From assembly GCF_010501015.1 (NCBI RefSeq), contig NZ_QVML01000023.1, forward strand, positions 1-43,665: a stretch of DNA of 43,665 nucleotides. Reading direction: 5' to 3'. Position numbers and translations under genes: made by a program. Below the pieces are notes generated by a model. The model made no database searches, was not told the origin of the DNA, and saw nothing but the letters and a program-made list of their open reading frames with translations. Shown here one piece after another: positions 7,481-16,814 of the stretch. How positions within the stretch are numbered: the stretch's first letter is position 1; each line of letters opens with the position of its first letter. This DNA is from Bacteroides sp. 214. GTDB taxonomy: Bacteria > Bacteroidota > Bacteroidia > Bacteroidales > Bacteroidaceae.

Positions 7481-10075
7481 ATGAACTTTAACAATTTTAC
7501 AATTAAATCACAAGAAGCGGTGCAAGAGGCTATCAATCTTGCACAGAGTAGAGGGCAGCAAGCTATTGAAGCTGTGCATCTGCTTGGAGCAACCATGAAG
7601 GTAGGAGAGGATGTAGTTTCCTTTCTCTTCCGAAAACTAGGCATGAATAGTGCTCAGATAGCAACTGTTGTTGACAAACAAATAGATTCTTTGCCCAAAG
7701 TGTCGGGTGAGGGAAATCCATATCTAAGTCGCGAAGCGAACGAAACATTCACCAAAGCAAACAATTATGCCAAGGAGATGAACGACGAATATGTTTCGTT
7801 AGAGCATCTATTATTGGCTTTACTTACGGTAAAAAGTACCGCTGCTACTATTCTGAAAGACGCGGGCATGAATGAAAAGGAGTTACGTGCCGCGATTACC
7901 GAACTGCGCAAAGGCGAACGGGTAACCTCACAATCTAGCGAGGATACTTATCAGAGTCTCGAAAAATATGCTATCAACCTCAACGAAGCTGCCCGAAGTG
8001 GTAAGCTCGACCCGGTTATAGGTAGAGATGAAGAGATTCGTCGGGTGTTGCAGATATTGAGCCGCCGTACCAAAAACAACCCTATATTGATAGGTGAGCC
8101 GGGTACGGGTAAAACAGCTATTGTAGAGGGGCTGGCGCACCGTATTCTTCGAGGCGATGTGCCTGAGAACCTCAAGGATAAACAAATTTACTCCCTGGAT
8201 ATGGGTGCGTTAGTAGCAGGAGCAAAATATAAGGGCGAGTTTGAGGAACGCCTTAAATCGGTTATAAGCGAGGTGCAAAACTCCGAAGGATCCATCATTT
8301 TGTTTATTGATGAAATTCACACGTTGGTAGGTGCCGGTAAGGGCGAAGGGGCTATGGATGCCGCCAATATATTGAAGCCGGCGTTGGCTAGAGGCGAACT
8401 TCGCGCTATTGGTGCAACCACACTCGATGAGTATCAGAAATATTTTGAAAAGGATAAAGCTTTGGAGCGTCGTTTCCAGTCTGTACTGGTTAATGAACCC
8501 GACACAATGAGTACCATCTCTATACTACGTGGCTTGAAGGAGCGTTACGAAACACACCATAAAGTGCGTATCAAGGACGATGCCATTATTGCTGCCGTAG
8601 AACTGAGTAACCGTTACATTACCGACCGTTTCTTGCCCGATAAAGCTATTGACCTGATGGACGAGGCTGCTGCCAAGCTCCGCATGGAAGTAGATTCCGT
8701 GCCCGAGGGACTGGACGAAATAAGCCGTAGGGTGACGCAGCTGGAGATAGAACGCGAGGCCATTAAACGCGAAAAAGATGAGGCTAAGTTGCAACAGCTC
8801 AACAAAGAGATAGCGGAGCTGAAGGAGCAAGAGAACTCAATGAAAGCCAAATGGCAAAATGAAAAGACGCTCGTGAATAAAATTCAGCAACATAAGAGCG
8901 AAATAGAAAGCTTGAAGTTCGAAGCCGAAAAAGCTGAACGGGAAGGTAATTATGGCAAGGTAGCCGAGATTCGCTATGGTAAGTTGCAAGCGTTAAACAA
9001 AGAGATAGAAGACACACAGCAAGAGTTGGCGCAAATGCAAGAGAATGATGCCATGATTAAGGAAGAAGTAGAAGCGGAAGATATTGCCGATGTGGTATCT
9101 CGCTGGACGGGTATTCCTGTGAACAAAATGTTGCAAACTGAAAAAGATAAATTGCTACACTTGGAAGAGGAATTGCACAAGCGTGTGATTGGGCAAGACG
9201 AAGCAATCGAAGCTGTTTCGGATGCAGTGCGCAGAAGTCGCGCGGGTTTGCAAGATCCACGCCGCCCCATTGGGTCATTCATTTTCCTTGGAACTACCGG
9301 AGTGGGTAAAACGGAATTGGCAAAAGCACTCGCTGAGTTTCTCTTTGATGATGAAGGTATGATGACGCGTATTGACATGAGCGAGTATCAAGAGAAACAT
9401 ACTGTTTCGCGCCTTGTAGGAGCGCCTCCCGGATATGTGGGATATGATGAAGGCGGACAACTCACCGAAGCCATTCGTCGTAAACCCTACTCTGTGGTAC
9501 TGTTTGATGAAATAGAAAAAGCACACCCCGATGTATTCAACATCTTATTGCAAGTGTTGGACGATGGTAGGCTGACCGACAATAAAGGTCGCGTGGTAAA
9601 CTTCAAAAACACCATTATCATCATGACATCCAATATGGGCAGCTCTTATATACAGAGCCAGATGGAGAAGATGAAAGGTGCCAATCGCGAACAGCTCATT
9701 GAAGAAACCAAGCAGGAAGTGATGAATATGTTGAAGAAAACCATTCGTCCGGAGTTCTTGAACCGTATAGACGAGACTATCATGTTCTTGCCACTTACCG
9801 AAGAAGAGATCAGGCAGATTGTGATACTTCAAATACGTGGAGTGGAAAGCATGCTTGCCGAAAATGGTGTAACGCTACAGCTAACCGATGCTGCTGTTGA
9901 ATTCTTAACGCAAGTGGGCTATGACCCCGAGTTTGGAGCTCGTCCAGTGAAGCGTGCCATACAGCGCTATCTACTTAACGATTTGTCGAAAAAGCTATTG
10001 GCTCAGGAAATAGACCGAACCAAACCCATTATAGTGGATGCTATAGAGGAAGATAAATTGTGGTTTAAAAATTAA
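7481..10075 (+). CDS. clpB: ATP-dependent disaggregase ClpB
   Basis: The 864-residue protein has full ClpB architecture: N-terminal Clp-N repeats (about 1-145), first AAA+ module with Walker [10 protein letters not shown] (about 204-212), a long charged coiled-coil middle domain (about 410-525), and second AAA+ module with Walker [10 protein letters not shown] (about 604-612). The middle domain separates it from ClpA and ClpC. It solubilises aggregated proteins after stress, working with DnaK, which is encoded further right in this window. The start has a strong AAGGAG. No TAnnTTTG promoter was found in the 80 bp upstream, so a stress-type promoter is possible. The gene ends in a bidirectional hairpin. 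Confidence 0.97.
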   Translation: MNFNNFTIKSQEAVQEAINLAQSRGQQAIEAVHLLGATMKVGEDVVSFLFRKLGMNSAQIATVVDKQIDSLPKVSGEGNPYLSREANETFTKANNYAKEMNDEYVSLEHLLLALLTVKSTAATILKDAGMNEKELRAAITELRKGERVTSQSSEDTYQSLEKYAINLNEAARSGKLDPVIGRDEEIRRVLQILSRRTKNNPILIGEPGTGKTAIVEGLAHRILRGDVPENLKDKQIYSLDMGALVAGAKYKGEFEERLKSVISEVQNSEGSIILFIDEIHTLVGAGKGEGAMDAANILKPALARGELRAIGATTLDEYQKYFEKDKALERRFQSVLVNEPDTMSTISILRGLKERYETHHKVRIKDDAIIAAVELSNRYITDRFLPDKAIDLMDEAAAKLRMEVDSVPEGLDEISRRVTQLEIEREAIKREKDEAKLQQLNKEIAELKEQENSMKAKWQNEKTLVNKIQQHKSEIESLKFEAEKAEREGNYGKVAEIRYGKLQALNKEIEDTQQELAQMQENDAMIKEEVEAEDIADVVSRWTGIPVNKMLQTEKDKLLHLEEELHKRVIGQDEAIEAVSDAVRRSRAGLQDPRRPIGSFIFLGTTGVGKTELAKALAEFLFDDEGMMTRIDMSEYQEKHTVSRLVGAPPGYVGYDEGGQLTEAIRRKPYSVVLFDEIEKAHPDVFNILLQVLDDGRLTDNKGRVVNFKNTIIIMTSNMGSSYIQSQMEKMKGANREQLIEETKQEVMNMLKKTIRPEFLNRIDETIMFLPLTEEEIRQIVILQIRGVESMLAENGVTLQLTDAAVEFLTQVGYDPEFGARPVKRAIQRYLLNDLSKKLLAQEIDRTKPIIVDAIEEDKLWFKN

Positions 10076-10078
10076 TCT

Positions 10079-10162
10079 AAACGCTGAGTTGCGCGGATTA
10101 ACGCGGAGTTTTTAATTATTACTTTATTATTACTCCGCGTAACTCTGCGCAACTCAGCGTTT
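10079..10162. terminator. Long imperfect palindrome between convergent genes
   Basis: Two 31-bp arms (10079-10109 and 10132-10162) are inverted copies with only a few mismatches and an AT-rich 22-nt loop. The arm words AAACGCTGAGTTGCGC and ACGCGGAGT belong to a palindrome type found dispersed in Bacteroidota genomes. It lies between the stops of clpB and the leftward glycosidase gene, so it can terminate both. Confidence 0.75.
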
Positions 10163-10174
10163 AATCAATGTATT

Positions 10175-11569
10175 TTAGAACTCCGTTACCATTTCCTTAC
10201 CGTCTAGCCATGCTGCCATGTTTAATACCAGCAGGTTCCAGTTTTGGAATCCTTTATTGAGTACAGGCTCGCCATTATCGGGCAAGTAGTATTCGTGTAG
10301 CGCGCCATATCGTTCATAATCTCTGCCAAGTAGCAATACTGTCTTTTCGGCAATTTCGCGTGCTTCTTTCTCAAAGCCGTAGTTAATCATGCCACGAAAT
10401 ACCAAGTAATTAACATTGATCCAGATAGGTCCTTGCCATGAAGACGGGTTTCCGCTGGCACGGGTATTATACATTTTTTCCAGAGGGGAGAGTGTGCGTA
10501 TTCCCGATGCGCAATTGAATAAGCGTGGGTCATAGAACTGACGCTCTACAATAGTTTTGGCTTGTTCGGGGGTAGCGATGTTTGCCCACATTGCCATGAA
10601 ACCACTCCAAACGCTAAGTCGCTGAATGAGACAATCGTACGTGCGTGGTTGTCCCACATGGAAATAGAGTTCGCCGGGTAGTAGTGCCTCTATATCAGGT
10701 CTTTCTACTGGTAATAGGTTGAGGTCTACACTATAATAGAAGCCATCGCGTTCGTCCCAACAATGTTCGCGAACGGAAGCTGCCAACTTGCTTGCTTCGT
10801 CGTTAAATGTTTTGCTGATGTCGGGTTGGTTCAGACATTCGGCTAGGTATGCCATTGCAAGCAATTCTCTGTACATCAAACTGTTGAGGAAGATAGAACC
10901 CGAGCTTCCGTGTGGGCGGTAAAAGGTGCTGGGGTCATTGTCTACACCAATGGCATGGTCGTTTTGCCAATACATCAGGCCGGTGGGCTTGTGCTGGTGA
11001 AAGTTGAGGTATTTGCTAACGAAAGCTTGCAATACATAGAAGTTATCGCGCAGCCACTCCGCGTCACCGTTCATGTTCTTTACGATGAAGGCGGCATGTT
11101 GTGCGAGGCAAGGCTTGTGCATGTTGTCTTTCCAAGGATTGCGGGTTTTAAGCATCTCTTCGCGTGAGGGAGCGTTGCGCTCTATCCAGATAGGAATCCA
11201 ACCATCCATACCTCCATAATTCAAAGAGTTAAGTACGCAACCTTGTTCATATTTCAGGGCTTGTTGCTTGTCTTTTTCGCTACCATTTTCTAAAAGTATT
11301 TGCCGTAGGGCTATATTACTCAGCCACGAATCCCAATCCCACAGCATGTCTAAATACTGGTTGCTACCCGGTGCCAGAAATGGGTATTTTAGAGCCTGTC
11401 CCGGTTCGCGATACATGCCTTTCATATCTTTATAGATGTATTCGCGACATATTTTCTTGTATTTTTCTACATTCTCGGGAGTACGTTGGGGTAGTTGGGC
11501 AAAGGCGGAGAGTGTGTAACCTACCGCAAGGAGTAGTAGTAATGTGGTGCGAAAAAGCTTGTGTTTCAT
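10175..11569 (-). CDS. Secreted trehalase/GH63-like glycosidase
   Basis: The 464-residue protein has an N-terminal signal peptide (about residues 1-24, ending SAFA) and should be exported. The remainder looks like an (alpha/alpha)6-barrel glycosidase of the trehalase/GH63 (MGH1-like) type: WDWDSW at 77-82, GGMDGWIPIWIERNAP, RPHGSSGSIFLNS, and the late SGNPSSWQGPIWINVNYLVFRG segment. Members cleave alpha-glucosidic or alpha-mannosidic linkages; the substrate here is not readable. It neighbours a pectate-lyase-like gene and a secreted ThuA-like gene on the same strand, suggesting a glycan-degradation cluster, but no SusC/SusD pair is present in the window. Its promoter overlaps the terminator of the upstream gene. 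Confidence 0.75.
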   Translation of the reverse strand: MKHKLFRTTLLLLLAVGYTLSAFAQLPQRTPENVEKYKKICREYIYKDMKGMYREPGQALKYPFLAPGSNQYLDMLWDWDSWLSNIALRQILLENGSEKDKQQALKYEQGCVLNSLNYGGMDGWIPIWIERNAPSREEMLKTRNPWKDNMHKPCLAQHAAFIVKNMNGDAEWLRDNFYVLQAFVSKYLNFHQHKPTGLMYWQNDHAIGVDNDPSTFYRPHGSSGSIFLNSLMYRELLAMAYLAECLNQPDISKTFNDEASKLAASVREHCWDERDGFYYSVDLNLLPVERPDIEALLPGELYFHVGQPRTYDCLIQRLSVWSGFMAMWANIATPEQAKTIVERQFYDPRLFNCASGIRTLSPLEKMYNTRASGNPSSWQGPIWINVNYLVFRGMINYGFEKEAREIAEKTVLLLGRDYERYGALHEYYLPDNGEPVLNKGFQNWNLLVLNMAAWLDGKEMVTEF

Positions 11570-11599
11570 GATAATCAGTAATTAAAGGTTTGTGAAAAG

Positions 11600-11630
11600 C
11601 AAATGTAGTAATAAAAAAGAGGATACGCAA
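11600..11630 (-). promoter_or_regulatory. Promoter of the glycosidase gene
   Basis: On the minus strand TACATTTG (11607-11600) lies 20 bp downstream of TTG (11630-11628). The -33 element falls inside the loop region of the upstream gene's terminator hairpin. Confidence 0.7.
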
Positions 11631-11643
11631 CGCATCCTCTTTT
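11613..11643 (-). terminator. Terminator of the ThuA-like gene
   Basis: On the minus strand AAAAGAGGATGCG and CGTATCCTCTTTTTT form a roughly 13-bp stem with a 3-nt loop that runs into a T-tract, 27 bp after the stop codon of the 11671 gene. Confidence 0.8.
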
Positions 11644-11670
11644 CTGTATTGTTGAATCAATATAGATTGA

Positions 11671-12663
11671 TTATTTTACAAACTTAATAGTTTCTTTGTC
11701 GCCTTTAGCAATGTAAAGACCGGCAGGAAGTTGGTTTACTGCAATTTGGCTATCAGTTGACTTCATTACAGCAACACCTGTAATGTCGTAGATAGTCACT
11801 TCTTTCAATTCTGGGTTGTAAACAACATCGCCAATGCGTTTGATGGTTGAAACTTTTTGGTCTTTGATGCCAGTAGGTTGCTTAGTTGTATAGTCGTAAG
11901 CAGCGTTAGGGTCCAAAAGATAGGCTACAGAGTTTTTAATAATATTGATTGCATTATCATTAAATAAAGTGTAGCAGCTTGGGGTTCCTTCAAGGCTTAA
12001 ACCCAACATAATGTATTTAGCTGCATTGTTCAGGTTTACTTCATGAATGTGTGTACCTGTATAACTTCCATCCAAGTTGGTAGCTGTAGCAATGGTGTGA
12101 CTTTTGCTTGCGTGTTCTGCTAAATTTGTTCCGTCTAAATCTACTGCAAACTGAATGCCTTCTCTTGTTGTAGTAGCTTCTGAATAAAATGTTAATGTTG
12201 TCCCGCTAAATGTAACATTCTTGAAAATGTTATGGTTTTGAAGGTCGGTTGGTACTTCGGATGAGATAACTCCAGCACCTGCATTTTGAGCTGCAGCTGA
12301 AGACCAACTCCATCTTTTATTGGCATAACAAAAAACTTTTAGACTCAGGATTGGCTTAACACCTACTAATTCTCTCATTTTAAGCAAAGTTGCTTCTGTA
12401 CCACCTACAGAAGAATGAATTAAAATAAGGTCATAGTTAGCAAAAAAAACAGCAACATCATCAGGAGTTGTTCCTGGCTTATCAACATAAGTGACATCGT
12501 AGTCTGCAAGTGCAGATATAATTTTTGCATCTGTTGTAGCTGGCACATAATTAGTTACGCTTGAGTCGTGGTAAATAGCCACTTTCTTTTTCTGTGCTTG
12601 CACAGAACCCGAGCATACTAATAAAACTGCTAATAGCAGTAAAGAAAAGTAATTGTTTTTCAT
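11671..12663 (-). CDS. Secreted ThuA-like protein with T9SS-type sorting tail
   Basis: About 330 residues from the preferred start MKNNYFSL; an ATG three codons upstream exists, but the pectate-lyase-like neighbour starts with the same MKNN signal peptide, which favours this one. A signal peptide (about 1-23, ending VQA) is followed by a domain opening with KKVAIYHDSS and containing YDLILIHSSVGGTEATLLKM, which resembles the ThuA / class I amidotransferase-like fold. The final 60 residues (VVYNPELKEVTIYDITGVAV ... LPAGLYIAKGDKETIKFVK) match the type A sorting domain used by type IX secretion. The catalytic role is unknown. It has its own promoter and terminator. Confidence 0.65.
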   Translation of the reverse strand: MKNNYFSLLLLAVLLVCSGSVQAQKKKVAIYHDSSVTNYVPATTDAKIISALADYDVTYVDKPGTTPDDVAVFFANYDLILIHSSVGGTEATLLKMRELVGVKPILSLKVFCYANKRWSWSSAAAQNAGAGVISSEVPTDLQNHNIFKNVTFSGTTLTFYSEATTTREGIQFAVDLDGTNLAEHASKSHTIATATNLDGSYTGTHIHEVNLNNAAKYIMLGLSLEGTPSCYTLFNDNAINIIKNSVAYLLDPNAAYDYTTKQPTGIKDQKVSTIKRIGDVVYNPELKEVTIYDITGVAVMKSTDSQIAVNQLPAGLYIAKGDKETIKFVK

Positions 12664-12750
12664 AAAATTCATGTTTTAGTTTATAAATAAAAATAATTAT
12701 AGTAACGTGTTTACACGTGTTTCTTAATTTGCTTATTGTATTGAACTCAA

Positions 12751-12781
12751 CAAATTTATGTAGGATATTTTATTTGTTCAA
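12751..12781 (-). promoter_or_regulatory. Promoter of the ThuA-like gene
   Basis: On the minus strand TAAATTTG (12758-12751) lies 20 bp downstream of TTG (12781-12779), a full match to the Bacteroidota consensus. Confidence 0.75.
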
Positions 12782-12850
12782 TACGTGTACCCTGTTGCTG
12801 TACAATTGGTAGGGTAAAAAAACAATTTTTCTGGTTATTTGCATGAAGCA

Positions 12851-12888
12851 ATACAGTCGAGAGCTATAATATTTGCTCCCGACTGTAT
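12851..12888 (-). terminator. Stem-loop after the pectate-lyase-like gene
   Basis: ATACAGTCGAGAGC (12851-12864) pairs with GCTCCCGACTGTAT (12875-12888), giving a 14-bp stem with one G-U-type mismatch and a 10-nt loop, 14 bp beyond the stop codon. There is no strong T-tract, so it may be a processing or stabilising hairpin as much as a terminator. Confidence 0.6.
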
Positions 12889-12901
12889 GTATACCTGCAA
12901 C

Positions 12902-15637
12902 TTATTTAATGAATTTGATTGCTTCTTTTTTGGTGCGAGCTACATACACACCACCCGGAAGTTGTTGTACGCTGATGTTGTTTTCTTTCGATTTCATCAT
13001 AGTTATTCCCTGCATGTTGAAGATGGTTACATCTTCTTCTTCCGGATTGTACACCACACCATTGAAGTATGTAAGTGCTGTTGCCTGTTGTTCTTCTATG
13101 CCTACAGACTCGCCATCGTAAGATACTAATTCCAATGTAGCTCCTGCGTAGGCTAAGCGTACGAATTTATCACCACCTCCAGCTTCTGCATCCGATCCTC
13201 CCAATGAATAGTAAGTGTCATCTACCGATTTTAAGGTTGCAGCACGATATACACGGAATGATTTGGTCCCTACCGGCGTGGTCATTGCAGTACCTGCATC
13301 TCCGGCACGACAAGGAACAAAAGTCGCATCTGCATAACCGATAATGTTGCTTGTACTAAACGGTATCTTGTCGGAGAATAATACAGCTGCTGTTGTTCCT
13401 TCATCAATCTTATCAGTAGTACCGTTCAATTTCAAGAAAGCTATGTTTTTTTCGCTGCTATTGCTGGTAAGAGAACCTTCAACATATGCGGTGGCATTGT
13501 TGATGTAGAAATTAACAATATTTCCTTTTGTGTCATACACATTGTTCTTGCTATTGTTCATGCTTCCACCTACAACCTTGTATGTCATTTCATCATTGGT
13601 TCCTGAAGCAACGGTGTAAGAGGTTGCTGTTGTACTTAAGTTTATTCCTGAAGTGGCGGCTATTCTATTGCTACCGTCATAGTCTATACCTATATCTACT
13701 AATGAAGATACAAACGAGTGCTCTCCTGCAACGAAGCTCCATACGGTTCCTGTGGCAGTGCCCAATGGGTTAACAGCATCCACACGCCAATAATAAGTAC
13801 TCAACATGGTTAAGTTAAGGTTTGTGTGGGTATATGCTTTTTCGGTAAGTCCTGTGGCTATTTGCGTCAGGTCATCAGCAGATGAACCAAAGTAAACATT
13901 ATAGGTAACATCTCCTGCCCAAGGACCTGTTGCATTTTTCCAGGTAAAAGGAATCTCTGTGTAAAAACGAGAAGTAGCACCAATTGCCGGTGCAGGGTCA
14001 GTTGATACATAAGGAGCTTTAGGAGTACCTTTTGTGCTTGCTGTCAATACCTCGGAAGGAGTAGAGTCTTCCAAACCTGCTTTTTTGCTGATGAGGCGGT
14101 AGTAGTAGGTAGTTTCTTCGCTCAAACCAGTATCTTGATACGATGTGGCTGTACCTGCCAACGTAGCAAGATCGGTAAACGTAGTACCGTCTGTCGATTT
14201 TTGAACAATAATGTTATCGCAATCGGCTCTGTTGTTTTTCCAGGAGAAAGTAAGCGTTTCTATTTGCTGGTCGCTAACGGCAAGATTCACAGCACTACGA
14301 ATATAGTCGGCTACCGGACCGTTAATGCTGTTAATGTAATCTTCTATATATAGGTAACCGGTTGCAGGATTGATGCTTGTAGCAGAGAAGCCTTCTACGC
14401 TAGCCAGATTCTTTTCGGCTACATACCAATCGGGGATACCGTCATTGTCACTGTCGGCAGGGCGCGGACCGCTATTTACCACACCTACATTATTATATAT
14501 TCCATTAAGGCGTTCGTTTGCAATCAAAGCACCTTTTGTGCCGTATGATATTAGTTGATCTACCAGGAACTCATCTACTGCTGTGCGACCAGACAGTGAA
14601 GCACCTGCACTTGCAATAATTTGTTGCAATGCATTGTCGGCTGTGAGGATGCTAGAAATTGCAGGATGCGCTTTAGGGCTGCCAAGAGCTTCCAGGCTGG
14701 CAGCAATGGTAGCACTTGGGAAGTCTGCTGCTGCAGCATCTGCTCCATTTGCTGTTCCATCTCTGTCGTAGTCTATCTTGTTTCCGGCATGATACACGCT
14801 GAAATTTGCATTACCTTCGCTGAATGCTTTGCGACTGCCCGATGATGGTCCGCTGATGAAATAGTTACCTTCGATGTGAGCATAAGACTTACCTTCGGAG
14901 GCTCCTCCCATAAGGTATGCACCACCGCCTCCCCAGTTATAAACCACGTTGTTTATGAATTGGTTTACTCCTTTTACTTTAGGATTACGGGTACTATTGT
15001 CAATATATAAGTTACCAATGAGCGAAACACCACCGTTGGTTTGAATCAAACCACCGCACGAGTGACTCAACAGACCTTGACCGATGATACTGTTCTGGAT
15101 GGTAATATCAGCGGGTTCAACACCTTTGTTGTCCCAGCTAATAGAGAAGTTTTCGTCCAATCCCCAGCATACTGAAAGGTGGTCGAATATCATATTCTGA
15201 CCATTGGCAACACCAGCAGCATCTTTGCCCGAGGTACCATCTTTTCCCATGTAGAAACGAATGTGGCGAACAATCAGGTTGTCGGCGCTGCTAAACGAAA
15301 TCGCATCTCCATATACAACGATACCATCACCGGGAGCTGTCTGTCCCGCAATGTAAGAGTCGCCTTTGAAATTCAAACGGCTTTTGAGGTTGATAACTCC
15401 TGCTACGTCGAAAACAACGATTCTGCCGGGTTGACTAACGGCATCGCGTAGCGAACCGCTACCCGAGTCATTAAGATTTGTAACATGATACACACTGGGT
15501 GTTGCTACTGCACGAGCACCGGTTGCGTACCGACCGAATCCTTCTGCGCCGGGAAATGCTAATGTTTGAGCTTGTACGGCGAAAGAAAGTAGTATTCCTA
15601 CTGCGGTTAATAATAATGAGAGGTGATTGTTTTTCAT
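12902..15637 (-). CDS. Secreted pectate-lyase-like beta-helix protein with FN3 and T9SS tail
   Basis: The 911-residue protein has a signal peptide (about 1-23). The PL1-type beginning AFPGAEGFGRYATGAR leads into a right-handed beta-helix domain to about residue 440 (NLNDSGSGSLRDAVSQPG, NLIVRHIRFYMG, IFDHLSVCWGLDENFS). Two fibronectin type III-like modules follow (about 445-540 and 545-645), then a domain of unknown type (about 655-840), and finally a T9SS type A sorting tail (about 845-911, ending EAIKFIK). It probably cleaves pectin or a related uronate polymer outside the cell; the substrate is inference. Its tail is closely related to that of the 11671 neighbour. It has its own TAnnTTTG promoter. 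Confidence 0.85.
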   Translation of the reverse strand: MKNNHLSLLLTAVGILLSFAVQAQTLAFPGAEGFGRYATGARAVATPSVYHVTNLNDSGSGSLRDAVSQPGRIVVFDVAGVINLKSRLNFKGDSYIAGQTAPGDGIVVYGDAISFSSADNLIVRHIRFYMGKDGTSGKDAAGVANGQNMIFDHLSVCWGLDENFSISWDNKGVEPADITIQNSIIGQGLLSHSCGGLIQTNGGVSLIGNLYIDNSTRNPKVKGVNQFINNVVYNWGGGGAYLMGGASEGKSYAHIEGNYFISGPSSGSRKAFSEGNANFSVYHAGNKIDYDRDGTANGADAAAADFPSATIAASLEALGSPKAHPAISSILTADNALQQIIASAGASLSGRTAVDEFLVDQLISYGTKGALIANERLNGIYNNVGVVNSGPRPADSDNDGIPDWYVAEKNLASVEGFSATSINPATGYLYIEDYINSINGPVADYIRSAVNLAVSDQQIETLTFSWKNNRADCDNIIVQKSTDGTTFTDLATLAGTATSYQDTGLSEETTYYYRLISKKAGLEDSTPSEVLTASTKGTPKAPYVSTDPAPAIGATSRFYTEIPFTWKNATGPWAGDVTYNVYFGSSADDLTQIATGLTEKAYTHTNLNLTMLSTYYWRVDAVNPLGTATGTVWSFVAGEHSFVSSLVDIGIDYDGSNRIAATSGINLSTTATSYTVASGTNDEMTYKVVGGSMNNSKNNVYDTKGNIVNFYINNATAYVEGSLTSNSSEKNIAFLKLNGTTDKIDEGTTAAVLFSDKIPFSTSNIIGYADATFVPCRAGDAGTAMTTPVGTKSFRVYRAATLKSVDDTYYSLGGSDAEAGGGDKFVRLAYAGATLELVSYDGESVGIEEQQATALTYFNGVVYNPEEEDVTIFNMQGITMMKSKENNISVQQLPGGVYVARTKKEAIKFIK

Positions 15638-15685
15638 GAATTTGAAATCTTGTATTTGTTGATTAATAAATTAAAATCACTGTAA

Positions 15686-15716
15686 CAAAGCTATACGTTA
15701 TCTTTTATTTGTGCAA
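15686..15716 (-). promoter_or_regulatory. Promoter of the pectate-lyase-like gene
   Basis: On the minus strand TAGCTTTG (15693-15686) lies 20 bp downstream of TTG (15716-15714). Confidence 0.75.
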
Positions 15717-15848
15717 CGTCAGGGCGTGTAGTGCGATAATTTGTTATAAAGAAAAACAATTTTTCGGGTAAACTTGCAAAGTGAACCATTATGAACTTGA
15801 CTCTTATTTTTACTTTTTCCTATATTCGTAGCCACACTCTATAAAATA

Positions 15849-15999
15849 CTTATGGCTCATGAGTTGTTTACTTATGGTTCATGAGTTGTTTACTTATGGC
15901 TCGCGGGTTGTTTGCTTATGGCTCACGGGTCATTTGCTTATGGCTTGCGGGGCGTTTGCTTATGGCTCACGAGTCATGAGCTTATGGCTTTGTTTACTA
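15849..15999. repeat. 22-bp tandem repeat, about seven copies
   Basis: Units begin at 15849, 15871, 15893, 15915, 15937, 15959 and 15981 (the last partial). Each starts CTTATGG(C/T)T and continues into a variable CAYGRGTYRTTT-like part. Copies 1 and 2 differ by one base; later copies diverge more. The array lies in a gene-free 660-bp interval and has no unique spacers, so it is not CRISPR. Confidence 0.9.
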
Positions 16000-16174
16000 T
16001 AAGATGTGTCTTAAAAAACCAGTGAGTTTAGTACCAAAACTCAGTCAGAAGTACAATGAAACTCAGTCGAATGTTGACCGGAAAACAGTCAGAATATCCT
16101 CCAAATGTGATTTCACGAAATAGGTCTTCACCTTCACAAAACGCTATAATCGAATGATAGTAAGTTAGTTATGT
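16000..16174. other. Gene-free stretch with degenerate CAGTCGAA-type repeats
   Basis: No gene is seen. A second, weaker periodicity is visible at about 16035-16100: AACTCAGTCAGAA, AACTCAGTCGAAT and AACAGTCAGAATA recur about 25-30 bp apart. Function unknown. Confidence 0.4.
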
Positions 16175-16212
16175 GTGAAGACCCCTTCTTTTTGCCTTCA
16201 CAGGGTCTTCAC
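16175..16212. repeat. GAAGACCC hairpin, copy 1
   Basis: GTGAAGACCC (16175-16184) pairs perfectly with GGGTCTTCAC (16203-16212). The same arms recur at 22256-22286 after the S4-domain gene, so this is a repeated hairpin family rather than a local coincidence. Confidence 0.7.
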
Positions 16213-16232
16213 GAATATTTTTTAATAAAATA

Positions 16233-16267
16233 AGGGACTTAAGCTCTATGCGATAGCTTAAGTCCCT
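16233..16267 (-). terminator. Terminator of the DUF5606 gene
   Basis: AGGGACTTAAGCT pairs with AGCTTAAGTCCCT around a 9-nt loop; on the minus strand it is followed by an AT-rich tract ending in six T. It lies about 38 bp past the stop codon. Confidence 0.8.
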
Positions 16268-16304
16268 CACTTTATCAGGAAACTTGTACGACTTGTTTGT
16301 CTTT

Positions 16305-16739
16305 TTATTCCTTGTCACCTTCTGTTGCCTCTTCAGCAACTTCCTCTTGCTTGTCAAACTCAACGTTGTTTGCAATAAGGATGTTATACCAGTTGATTAA
16401 TTTTTTAATATCGTTGGGGTAAACACGGTCACGGTCGAAGTTTGGTAACACTTCTGCCAGGTATGCGCGTAGTTCCTCGGATGTTGCTTTCTTGGTATCT
16501 AAAGCAACTTCGGCTCCGTTTTCTTTTTCTTTGATAGAAGTAAGAACGGTTTTAAGTGCCACTTCTTCCTCGTCGGTATAGATAGCGATATCTGCCAGAG
16601 AGGTTACTTTATCGTGGGCGTATGCGGGGAAACGTTTCTTATCGGCAGATATTGATTCTACAATCAACATGTTTTTTCCTTGTGATATAAGTTTGTATAA
16701 ACCGGGCTTACCGGAAATAAACAATACGGTCTTCAACAT
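16305..16739 (-). CDS. DUF5606 family protein
   Basis: The 144-residue protein has the start typical of Bacteroidota DUF5606 proteins (MLKTVLFISGKPGLYKLISQ). The N-terminal 60 residues look like a small beta-barrel, followed by a helical region (TSEELRAYLAEVLPNFDRDRVYPNDIKKLINWYNIL) and a short acidic tail. The molecular function is not known. The N-terminal part and conserved size suggest a nucleic-acid or protein-binding role, but this is speculation. It has its own strong promoter and terminator, so it forms a single-gene unit next to the coaE operon. Confidence 0.85.
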   Translation of the reverse strand: MLKTVLFISGKPGLYKLISQGKNMLIVESISADKKRFPAYAHDKVTSLADIAIYTDEEEVALKTVLTSIKEKENGAEVALDTKKATSEELRAYLAEVLPNFDRDRVYPNDIKKLINWYNILIANNVEFDKQEEVAEEATEGDKE

Positions 16740-16770
16740 AAATTCTATTTGTTTTAATTAATTTGAATGG

Positions 16771-16801
16771 CAAAAGTAATATTCATAGCTCATTCGTGCA
16801 A
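16771..16801 (-). promoter_or_regulatory. Promoter of the DUF5606 gene
   Basis: On the minus strand TACTTTTG (16778-16771) lies 20 bp downstream of TTG (16801-16799); the ATG is about 32 bp further on. Confidence 0.75.
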
Positions 16802-16814
16802 CGAAAAGGATGGA

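Noticed and set aside
8974..9378. Minus-strand frame inside clpB
   Set aside because: Antisense shadow; Ser/Cys-rich product without family resemblance.
15849..15999. CRISPR array
   Set aside because: The 22-bp units abut directly with no unique spacers, and no cas gene is in the window.
16169..16375. Minus-strand reading frame over the DUF5606 terminator
   Set aside because: It runs through two hairpins and overlaps the end of DUF5606 in another frame; its product is only a basic low-complexity string.
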